DNA of 64,000 bases, from NCBI RefSeq assembly GCF_010093535.1, contig NW_022985188.1:796653-860652 (forward strand), in the 5' to 3' direction. Below, piece by piece: positions 1 to 8,607 of the stretch. Within the stretch, counting starts at the first letter, position 1. Every line of letters starts with the position of its first letter. Source of the stretch: Lindgomyces ingoldianus. Lineage: Eukaryota > Ascomycota > Dothideomycetes > Pleosporales > Lindgomycetaceae. The position numbers and the translations under genes were made by a program. The notes below the pieces were generated by a model that searched no databases, was not told the origin of the DNA, and was given only the letters and a program-made list of their open reading frames with translations.

Positions 1-230
1 GCAAGAAGAAACTCGGGGCCGACCATCCAGACACGCTGACGAGCATGAACAATCTCGCATTCACATTGAAAGGACAAGGCCGTGATGAAGAGGCAATTAG
101 ACTCCTAGAAGAATGTGTCTCGTCACGCACGTGTGTGCTAGGACATTTTCATCATCTCACAGCTAATTCAACCGAGGCACTAGCTGGATGGAGAGCAGAA
201 CAATCGGGCATTGATAGGGGGATTTCATAG
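1..230 (+). CDS. C-terminal end of a kinesin-light-chain-type TPR protein (partial)
   Basis: The frame is open from base 3 and ends at the stop at 228-230; the 5' part lies outside the window. It reads LGADHPDTLTSMNNLA, then GRDEEAIRLLEECV, then a tail ALAGWRAEQ. This is the consensus of TPR_10/TPR_12 repeats (LGxxHPxTLxSMxNLA) found in fungal NB-ARC or patatin TPR proteins, and the tail resembles their usual natural C-terminus. The second repeat is eroded: VLGHFHHLTANS stands where VLGxDHPDTLxS is expected. In this family the TPR array is a protein-binding region behind a nucleotide-binding switch domain, often linked to self/non-self recognition, but no such domain is visible here. It could be the end of a live gene or a relic. 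Confidence 0.7.
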   Translation, partial: KKKLGADHPDTLTSMNNLAFTLKGQGRDEEAIRLLEECVSSRTCVLGHFHHLTANSTEALAGWRAEQSGIDRGIS

Positions 231-1268
231 TAGTAATAGATCAGCCATTGTAGGAAGATTGATATCAATACATGAAACGAAAGTGAAGCTGGATGTGGCT
301 TGAGTGTACACCCCGTGAATCGCTTATACGGGCCTTACTTGAAGGGCACCGCAAGGCTTGGAGAACTTAGGCATTAAAGCTGCTTTTAGCTTTTTTGATA
401 CAGTTAGCTAGATTTTGTTAAAATCCATAGATGAATTTCTAGTCGCTACAACTCTATATTTATCTGTAGGATTGGCTTCTTTCTCTCGGGATAGGACGAT
501 CACGTACCTGACTACAGTATAGAGGCTTTTCAGCAGGATGCATTAGCTAGACAGTGGTCGCGAGGTTTCGGATGTGAAGCTGTCGGACTGCGCTCAAGGT
601 GGATGGTAGCGTTGCACGGTAAGGAAAGGCCATTGTTAAAATATGATAACTATAGTCATTAATTTAGGATTCAAAGATGCTATCCTGATAATATCTATCT
701 CTTTAGCTCGCTGTTGAGCTTGTTGTGTTGGAAAGCTATGGCGGGTTTTCGGCACGCAGTGAGGGACGTTAGTAACTCTTTTAGCAATCAACCCATTTCC
801 TCATCTCTGCGGCTACCAAAAGTTTCACCAGAAGCCTCACATTACCACATAACGTGGAACATAAATAGGGTCGATTCTGCCTGTTAAGAATCAGGACGGC
901 GTCAAAATGATGCAAATTCTGTGCCGAAATAACCTCGTGTCATGTCCGGGTGCTCCAAGTTCGGTAAATAAGGCGCAATACAGCTAAGCATGGAAGCAAT
1001 AATAGAAACTGAGCCTCAGCGTTGGAGGGGAATTGAGTGTAGCATAGTAATACTGCACTGTACTAAGCGGCGAATGACGAAGCATGATAAAGGCCGAAAG
1101 AGCAAAGGACCAACAACGCAACTCAAAAATCAATGCCAGCCACCCATACAAACCCGAAACAGCCGCAGCTAAAGACCCAGATGCTGCCATCGTTATCGCT
1201 ACTCGGAAAACTCGGCGTCTTTGTGCATCAAGCTCGTTTGAGTCCTAATATGTATGCCAATCCTCTTA
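231..1268. other. Non-coding stretch, nothing recognised
   Basis: About 1 kb with no ORF that looks like protein and no recognisable RNA gene. Short AT-rich stretches (around 370-480 and 630-720) alternate with normal composition. The small ORFs at 984-1190 lie on both strands over the same bases and look like chance. Confidence 0.5.
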
Positions 1269-1826
1269 TTAAACACTACACCCCGAGACTCTCCGTTCAT
1301 CGCGCTCGGCCCCTAGTGTGTCCTCACTATACTCTCCCTCAGACCTCGAATATTGTGACCCTTCCCCCACCCTACCTCGCACCAACCTAACCTCCTCAAC
1401 TTTAATCCCATCCATATCTCGCGTAGTTACATGCTCTCGCATCGTTACCCCCGCATCATAAGTCGGGAAATTGAAGCTCGGAAGTTGAAGTTTTTCCCGC
1501 ATCGGCTGTGATTTTCCAGGACAGCTGACCATTTCCATTTGGAGATGGAAGGTGCCGTCTGGGCCTCGCATGATAGAGCGTGCTACGAGTGGTTTACCGT
1601 CGCCGGTTATGCCTCGGATGTAGCTTGGATGAACGGTATAGTATGGGCTGGTTGGGTATTGGTTTAGGGTTTGATCGTAAGTTGTGATGGTTGGCTGCTC
1701 GGAGATGGGAGGAAGGACTTTGGGGAGGGGGAGCGTTGGTGGGGGAATTCGGGGAGAAGGGTTAGGTAGAGTGCGCGGCGCGGTGCCCTGGCGGGTGTAA
1801 GGGTGGTAGCGGTTCTGGCGGGGCAT
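1269..1826 (-). CDS. Hypothetical protein, proline-rich N-terminus (185 aa)
   Basis: A single open frame of 185 codons on the minus strand, starting at the ATG at 1826-1824. I do not recognise a family. Residues 15-45 are Pro-rich (PNPSPRIPPPTLPLPKVLPP). The middle (about 60-130) looks like a folded region with alternating hydrophobic and charged residues, including VHPSYIRGITGDGKPL and MRGPDGTFHLQMEMV. The C-terminal third is charged and rich in Glu, Arg and Ser. No signal peptide or membrane segment is seen. It stands alone in a gene-poor stretch. The composition and frame are coding-like, but there is no homology support, so it could be a lineage-specific gene or part of a longer spliced one. 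Confidence 0.45.
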   Translation of the reverse strand: MPRQNRYHPYTRQGTAPRTLPNPSPRIPPPTLPLPKVLPPISEQPTITTYDQTLNQYPTSPYYTVHPSYIRGITGDGKPLVARSIMRGPDGTFHLQMEMVSCPGKSQPMREKLQLPSFNFPTYDAGVTMREHVTTRDMDGIKVEEVRLVRGRVGEGSQYSRSEGEYSEDTLGAERDERRVSGCSV

Positions 1827-2821
1827 TTTGAGAGCAGCGGGGAGAATTTTGAAGCAAAACTTAGAGGGGTAGCCAAAAGCTGTATTGAGTGGAGCGGCTC
1901 TAAGCCTACCAGATGCTGAAGATGGCTTGGGCTGGAGAGGCGGTGATTATTCCCCTTAACACTAGTCTGAAGACATCAATATCAGGAAGACTGGCATCCT
2001 TTATACTAACTATATATTCTTCATCACTCGAAAAGAACCTAGTATGCATTAGAAGCGCCGGTAGGGCCTCCACACCAAGCTCTACGGAGACGAAAATATA
2101 ACCCATTTTAACCTCATCCCGAAACGTCGAAACTTGCGGGGCGAGTAATCTTTCACTGACAGAGATAGGCGGAATCTCCCCTCAACCAACGTGATCGACT
2201 CTGAGGTTCAGCACTAAACGGTGGAGGGGACGCCCGGAGTTTATTTTCGTTCCGATTCGGGTGTCCCCAAGCCTTGATGGGTCGCCTGTGGAAAATTCTC
2301 GTGTTGGGCGAGTTGGTGCAAACGTTGACATATTGTTGGGGGCAGTTGCTGCGCCACTTCGACGAATCAGGAGGCGCATATCCTGCCGCGAAGGGCGATG
2401 GAGGATGGAATTAAGCGCCGGAAATTTATTCTGTTTGACACTGACACTAATTGTGTTTCCTGTGGCGTATTGCAAAGCGTTCTTGACTTGGAAATGGGGC
2501 CATAGGTGCTAAAAAGGGCGTGACTCACCCATGCACATACCGGCACCCTCAAAACTTGTTCCTGATCAAAACTCATCTTCGTCGCCTCAGGATCCACGTT
2601 TTGGTCTCTATTTGCAGCTTAAGATCTTGCAAGAGTGCTCGGCGAATAGTGGATAAATGATATTCTTCAGCATTACGACCTCATACTTCAAAATCATCCC
2701 TAAAATAGAGCACAGTGCCACCACTACTAAATGACCAATGTGGGGAGCAAACAAGGAAAAGAAGAAAATCCAGTACTGAGATTTGTCAGGGTTGACCATA
2801 CGTCAATATTGTCTCGACTCC
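1827..2821. other. Intergenic, with weak unresolved minus-strand ORFs
   Basis: No supported gene. Minus-strand ORFs at 2182-2475 and 2367-2597 have coding-like composition, but joining them would need an intron of only about 32 nt, shorter than any intron in this window. They are not called. Confidence 0.4.
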
Positions 2822-3826
2822 TCACGGAGCCTTGTGGCTTTTAGCCAAGTTCAAGCTTTCTTGCTCTTCATCGTTCATGGGTTGGGAGAATTCATTTGAA
2901 ACCAAACAAGATCGATCAGATCGGTGAAGGCTTTCCCCAATGCCGGGACCAATCGGTGCGTCGTTTTCAGTCTCAATCCGATCTCCGTGACTCCCACTCG
3001 TATCATTACTTTCAGATCGTCGGGAACTAACTCCATGGCTAGTCATGCGACGGAAGACTTCGCCAACTGTCAGGCCGGAAGGCCCGAACCGTCCGATTCT
3101 CCCGCCAGCATCTTGAACAATCGCCTTTATATTCCCGTCACCTGCTCGATCAGGTGGCTGAGTCATGTCGTTGTTTACGGAGTGCAACGACATATTATCA
3201 TTGCCCTTCTCACAGAACTCGGCTGGCGTCAGACCAGACAACCCAAATCGGCCAATCCTTCCATTGATGCTATGAATGATCCAGATTTTCTCTCCTTTCC
3301 TAACATGATCAGGGCGCCAAAATCGTGTGAACCAAGCCACACCTTTCGTATCGTAGACGTAGGCCCAATCGACGCCACTTTCAAGCTCTGCAGGAGGAAG
3401 TCCGATACCAATGTCCGCTAGGATTGCGATGTCAGAAGGGCTAATTTTGTAAAGTAGGCCATGGTCGGATTGGTCACGAGACAAGTTCCCACCCGTGTGA
3501 CTGAGACTTGTCTCAGCGGAAATAAAAGATACTTCCTCAGCAGACGGAATTTTGATTTCGAGAAAGCAATCAAGATCTACCCCACTACTAGTAGGCTGGG
3601 AAAGATTGGAGGAATTGGCATGTGTTGGTGCGCTTGAGGAGGAGCCGAGAGGAGCAGGAACCGGGGATAATGGAGGATAATCAGACGTTCCGATAATCTC
3701 ACTCTCCGTATAAGTAAATGGAAGGAGGCGTCGAGGCGTCTGACGAGGCGTCCTCAGGATTGGGTATTGCATGCTAAAAGAAGCAGAATAGGGGGGTTGG
3801 GCCAACGGCAGAGCGGCTGAGTTCAA
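2822..3826 (-). CDS. Hypothetical protein with a duplicated GRIGRFG-SGLT motif (334 aa)
   Basis: A single 334-codon frame on the minus strand, ATG at 3826-3824. I do not recognise the family. Residues 1-80 are low complexity (Pro, Ser, Thr, Ala) and probably disordered. Residues 85-200 look folded, with DWAYVYDTKGVAWFTRFWRP and KGEKIWIIHSING. The motif GRIGRFGLSGLT (about 189-200) recurs as GRIGRFGPSGLT (about 242-253), each copy followed by a helix-like stretch (PAEFCEKG and VGEVFRRM). The C-terminus is polar and disordered. There is no signal peptide or membrane segment. The repeated motif argues for a real, selected protein, and an orphan lineage-specific gene is most likely. Confidence 0.55.
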   Translation of the reverse strand: MNSAALPLAQPPYSASFSMQYPILRTPRQTPRRLLPFTYTESEIIGTSDYPPLSPVPAPLGSSSSAPTHANSSNLSQPTSSGVDLDCFLEIKIPSAEEVSFISAETSLSHTGGNLSRDQSDHGLLYKISPSDIAILADIGIGLPPAELESGVDWAYVYDTKGVAWFTRFWRPDHVRKGEKIWIIHSINGRIGRFGLSGLTPAEFCEKGNDNMSLHSVNNDMTQPPDRAGDGNIKAIVQDAGGRIGRFGPSGLTVGEVFRRMTSHGVSSRRSESNDTSGSHGDRIETENDAPIGPGIGESLHRSDRSCLVSNEFSQPMNDEEQESLNLAKSHKAP

Positions 3827-5476
3827 TTCCGAAAGGTTGGCGAATATCTTGATTTAACTTTAGGGAAGCGCAAACAAGCGGAGGCAAGAGACGATATAAT
3901 TTATGAGGGAAACCCCATCCTTATGCATGTGCGCAGGTCACATCTCTGAATACCATACTACCCAAGCATGTGGATATATCCACCCGCATCTGCATGGCAG
4001 CTTTTGTTCTGTGAAGTGGGAAGGTTCGGATTTGCATGCCGATTCGATTGGTTGTATTAGCTGGAAAAGGAAGTCTGCATATGCAGCTTGAAGAAGGTAG
4101 ATCAGTGGAAAATAGTAGCCAAGACCCGTAGGACTGCTAGCGCATGAAAAGCATCGGGGCGAGACTTTCAGGGATTATCGTATGATGCGAAAGTGTTGTA
4201 GTTCGGGACGTCTCCTCGTCGTGCTGGGAAATGCAACCACAAGTCCCGAACGAACGGTTGATCAAGAAATATGCACACAACACTCATGCTATTGCGGCGT
4301 AGGAGGCGCAGAACTTCAGTCTTGATGTGAGGTCTGCAGAATGCTCTCGAAGGCTGACCTGAGAACCACGGCATGTCCATTCTGAACGCGTTGTTGCGAT
4401 CCCACGTTTCCCAGAAGATTCTCGGAACCGAATCCCAAGGAAACACCAACGTATGATCCGGATAAAACCCTTCTTAGCTGAGGGTTGTGGCGAGGTCGGG
4501 AAGAGCGGTGTTTGATGATGTGAGGTTCCCTTAAGCAAGTATGGCCAATGGATTCAGGGCGCAGGGCACGATCAGTCGGCATCGCCGTCCAACCGTTGAG
4601 CAGTAGAAAAGAATCTTGGGCACCAATCCTCGGTTGCAGAGTGCTGATTCAAGTGAACGTGTCTTTCACGTGATCTTAGTTTCCTATTCACCGCTTCGGT
4701 AGAGGTGGCACTTTTTCTTTTTATGTGTAACAAGTGCTGCGTCTGGACTGCTCATTCTCGCAAGACGATAGTGGGGACTGCTACGGCCATGTGAAAGCGC
4801 GTACCGGGATTGAACATGTGGCGTATCATTTTCAACAGGAGAAAACTCTTCCACCAACAACATATCGCTATTAGACAAAAAAACTCGTCAATTTCTTTCC
4901 GGCCCCCACGTTTCAACTTCCTTTGGCATTTGAACAAATTTGCTCATCATATCTGGTCTGGTACAATCAACGAATCGGCAGGCATACTTAGGGTGAGAAA
5001 CGTGAGTTCTCATGCCCAATTGAAGAGGCACTTTTCAATCAAATAGATACAATACATAAAATGAACTCGATATTTCAATGTTCCACAAAATTAACACTTA
5101 AAGAACGCAAGGATAAAACAACGCCTACAATGAACTCTACGGCTTTCTCTACACTAGCTGTCCAACATCACAGCGTCTCAAGCTCATCGAAACACCAGGA
5201 TCCAAGTACAGCCCAACTCGCTCCCACACTGGGCGCCGAAGCGGCCTCAGAAAGACATGTAGTCCCCTCCAAGGCCTACCGCACACGATAGGGATCTTTG
5301 CTTCAGGTGCAACAAGAGTTACATGCTACACTAGAAGCTTCTAAGGCCGCTCAACGATGTATTTAGGTGGGTTAGATGATATTTGAACTTGGCTCTATCA
5401 TTAACAAGGTGAGGAGGCTAATGGAAACTTCACAACAACAAATTCCACCTTAAGATAGCTCTCCAAGGCCTTTAGA
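3827..5476. other. Gene-poor stretch, no supported gene
   Basis: Several overlapping short ORFs occur on both strands. The most protein-like is on the minus strand at 4168-4449 (contains IFWETWDRNNAFRMDMPW), but it has no recognised family and no clear exon partners. An 8-base palindrome TCACGTGA lies at 4666-4673. No transposase or RNA gene was recognised. Confidence 0.4.
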
Positions 5477-6319
5477 TCAAACTTCAACCGTTCCCACAAC
5501 ATCGCTATCGCCACCGTCGCTCCACCCGTTCACCTCACTACCTTCATCCTCAGACATTTCATCACCATTAGACTCCTCACTACCAGTTCCCCTATCAACC
5601 CCTTCTTCATCTCCACCTCTCTCTTCCCCACCACTCCCACCCATACCTACACACTTACCCATCACATCGGCAACCCCATATCCTTCCCCGCAGCCCACTT
5701 TCAGTGGCACAAATAAACCTTGCTTCATCACAAATTCGAAGCGGACTCCAGGATCAACCCTGATATAAATTGGACGACTGCAACGTGTGGTATCACATGT
5801 CTTGGCCTGGGTTCCGTTTGCTTGCTCGTTGCGCGCACGCAAGATGGATTCAATCTGCGCTTTCAACGCAAAGAATTCTGCATGCCAATCTTTGTACGGG
5901 GATTTTTTTCTCTCCTTCCTCCCTTCATTCCCATTCCCCACTCGAGCCTTTGAGTCGAAAAAACGCTCCCGGATACCTGCAGATACGGTATGCTTACGGC
6001 GCCTGAACTGGGATTTAGACAGAGGTCCCGGCTTGGCAGCATGTGGCGTAGTGCGTTCAGCAGCGGGATGGTGGAGAGCCCGCTTGTGAAGCGGATTGGG
6101 AGCCGTGTTGAGTGTGGCCGGGAAGTGGAAGTTCGGGTCCGGCGACATGTTCGGGGCGGACATGGACATGGTCGGTTGAGTGGTGTAGTATGGGTTCATG
6201 ATGGCTGATGGAGGTTGTAATGAAGGAACCCAAATTGGGAATAAATTGGCGCTGATGTGGGTGGAATGTTTAGGGAAAGGGTAGAGCTTTACAAGGAACT
6301 GTGGGAAGTTGTTCTGCAA
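5477..6319 (-). CDS. Hypothetical protein, basic centre and acidic tail (280 aa, or 240 aa from the inner start)
   Basis: An open frame on the minus strand. The outermost ATG is at 6319, but the Met 40 codons later (MNPYYTTQPTMSMS, ATG at 6199-6197) begins a more typical fungal N-terminus, and the stretch before it reads like 5' leader, so the shorter form is at least as likely. The middle is basic (SKSQFRRRKHTVSAGIRERF, then NEGRKERKKSPYKDWHAEFF). A compact region follows with PIYIRVDPGVRFEFVMKQGL and GLFVPLKVGCGEG. The last 70 residues are Gly, Glu, Asp and Ser-rich. The family is not recognised; a nuclear role would fit the basic/acidic layout but is only a guess. A TCACGTGA palindrome lies at 6366-6373, 47 bp upstream of the outer start. 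Confidence 0.5.
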   Translation of the reverse strand: MQNNFPQFLVKLYPFPKHSTHISANLFPIWVPSLQPPSAIMNPYYTTQPTMSMSAPNMSPDPNFHFPATLNTAPNPLHKRALHHPAAERTTPHAAKPGPLSKSQFRRRKHTVSAGIRERFFDSKARVGNGNEGRKERKKSPYKDWHAEFFALKAQIESILRARNEQANGTQAKTCDTTRCSRPIYIRVDPGVRFEFVMKQGLFVPLKVGCGEGYGVADVMGKCVGMGGSGGEERGGDEEGVDRGTGSEESNGDEMSEDEGSEVNGWSDGGDSDVVGTVEV

Positions 6320-6529
6320 AGGAAGAGTAGGTAAAATTCAAAGCAGAAAGTTCGTGAACGAGAAATCACGTGACGGGACTTGGTGGGATTGTGACTGAGA
6401 GGAAATAGAAACGAGTGTAAAAAGCGATAGCAGCAGCTCCTTTTATATTTTTTAAGGGCGTCAGCGCTAGAATCAAGGCTGTTTACCGTTTCCTGTAACC
6501 GGTGTGCTGTCTGAGAAGTGGAATTAAAA

Positions 6530-6571
6530 CGGAAACCAGAAACAGGAAACGGGAAACGGGAAATCAGAAAC
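6530..6571 (+). repeat. Short GAAAC tandem cluster
   Basis: Direct, imperfect repeats of GGAAAC / AGAAAC, five to six units in a row. The opposite-strand match ACCGTTTCCTGT lies about 50 bp upstream at 6486-6497, so the transcript of either strand could form a hairpin. Confidence 0.6.
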
Positions 6572-6730
6572 TGTTCTCTATTCTTGGAGCGCTTGGCGGA
6601 CCTTCTCGCAGCGGACAGAGGCAGAGGGAGTAGCTCCCGACTTCAGTCAGTGAGATATTGTGCTGGTATTAACTATGTCTAGTGCCCGTGCATTTTAATT
6701 TCGCAATCATTGAAGAGTCAAAGACTTGGG

Positions 6731-6845
6731 GGAGCCAAAAGCTGAAAGCTAAAAGCTAAAAGCCAAAATTCAAAAGCCAAAAGTTAAAAGCTAAAAACCA
6801 TTGGCGAAAATAGAAAGCTAAAAACTAAAAGATAGAAGCCAAAAC
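6731..6845 (+). repeat. A-rich minisatellite, unit about 8-10 bp (AAAAGCTA / AAAAGCCA)
   Basis: About a dozen imperfect copies of AAAAGCTA or AAAAGCCA with single-base changes (AAAGTTA, AAAACTA, AGAAAGCTA) fill 115 bases. The same core recurs nowhere else that I noticed in the window. Confidence 0.75.
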
Positions 6846-8607
6846 TTCACTTCCTAGAAGCGTACAGATACTTTACATCAAGAGGGTCCAAAGGAGGTGT
6901 TGTAATGTGGTCCCGTTGCAGGAGCAACGAATCACAAGTGTTCGTATCTCGCCAGTTTTCCATTTCCCAAATCCTATATCCTGTTTTTCTTCTCGTGTAT
7001 TTCAAACCCCAAAATCCGGAGATTGAAAAGAAACATCGACCAAACTCATGACTTGTCCTATTTACTTCATTTATCTGAACTAAGACTGGACTCAGAAAGG
7101 CAAACCACAAAACCAAAAATGGCTTGTAGAGATATAAGAGAGTAATATTAGCATCGCGATCGTTTCCTATGTAATAACTCAGAGACTTAAAATGCCGAAA
7201 CAGAAAACGGAAACTCATATGTAGGAGAGAGACGTAAAATCAGCATCAACATCGCGCCTGATGTATCACGTTTCTTATATGATCAGTCACGCACCCTCTT
7301 CTTATCCACCCAGATATTGCATCGAGTCCAGTTGTCGGCCCCAGCGGGTCCTTTTATTGGACTAGTCCATCAACTTATAACGACTATCGGGTTCACGACC
7401 GGGGATACTAATTGGACAGGTTGTGCCCCCTTAGTTGACTATTAGTCCCTAGGTAGGACCTAAGTTAAGATGTACTACGTTGGAAGGCGTGCGGTTGGTG
7501 ACACTCAAGTGTTGAGGGCTGTCATAAGACCGGGCAGACGTCCAGCCCGACAAAACAGTACAACTATTCACTCCCGGCGAAGTCCGACTATCCCATTAAG
7601 TTAGCGCTCCGACTGAATCCGATACACTTTCGTCAGGTTAGCCAACCTGCATCCTATACTCGTTCACCGAAGTTTAGACACTTATAAAACAGAAATGGGA
7701 AACTAAAAACTGAACACGAATGTTCAAATCCGTGAAACCGTTATAGAAGACTGAGATTTCCAGTGCACTATTTCCATTCACCAAAAACAGAGAACCGCCC
7801 CTAAAAGCGGTTCCCCGTGAGTGAAGGACCTAATTAGCATTCGTGAAAATTGGCTAAAAGGAACTCAATCGGCATTAGTGGTGGACAAACCATGCCGTGT
7901 GGCACAGATCCCATTTGACAAGTGCGCTCCATCCCCGGGCATCTTTCCCAAATCCTCACTCAACCATCTCATACGCTTCTAGTCTCGCCAAATCTACGAT
8001 GCCTGTATAATAATATTTGTCATATTCAGCTCGTTCCCAAGGAATATGCATCTCAAACAGGCCTTCCCCTTCCTACGCCGCGGGAGTTCTCCCTCCCCCT
8101 TGGAAAACGCACTTAACCGTATCAGGCAGGCGCATGGAGCCCCTTCCGAGCGCTTCGTTCCGCCTCCTGAGGTGATCATTGAATAGCCGCTGTGATACTG
8201 CAGCTGCAAGCCAATTCACGTTTCCAAACATGCTTGGTATCGACCGGCCAATAGGTTTTAACCCGGGTTACCATGTTAAGATATATAGACTCGCCATTGG
8301 TTTGTTTTGTTGGGACGTGGGACGAGGACCGCGGATAGATGACCATTGAGGGGAATCTGGTGGTATCGCCGCCTAGGAGTGGGACGCGAGATAGGAGCCT
8401 GGAACGAGGAAAGGGAAGGGGGAGTTCGCAGACCTCCCGAGAAGAACAATCTCCAGACTCCAGTATGCATTCCAAGTAGCAAGCAAGGTCTATCTAGTCT
8501 ACATTTACATCCTCCTTCATCTTCAACACCCATACATGCTATCTACCCTGGTATTTTTCGAGAGCCACCAACGACCACCACCGACCAACCATCTCTCCCT
8601 CCACCCC

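Larger units (their letters stand above)
6320..8607. other. Intergenic island with A-rich repeats, no supported gene
   Basis: About 2.3 kb between the hypothetical gene and the 3' end of the glucosidase gene. It holds two short purine-rich repeat clusters (6530-6571 and 6731-6845, listed separately). The ORF at 6847-7218 (minus) is AT-rich and not protein-like. The part around 7300-7700 has no coding frame and no recognisable transposon ends. It may be decayed repeat sequence. Confidence 0.4.

Noticed and set aside
2182..2597. Two overlapping minus-strand ORFs that could form a spliced gene
   Set aside because: The join would need an intron of about 32 nt, shorter than any other here, and there is no family match.
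4168..4449. Protein-like minus-strand ORF with IFWETWDRNNAFRMDMPW
   Set aside because: Short, overlapped by two other ORFs on the same strand, no exon partners and no recognised family.
4796..4830. GGGATTGAAC, resembling a tRNA T-loop on the minus strand
   Set aside because: The flanking bases do not form a T-stem and no acceptor or anticodon stem can be built.
7250..7700. Possible transposon relic (non-coding, ordinary composition)
   Set aside because: No terminal repeats, target-site duplication or coding remnant could be identified by eye.
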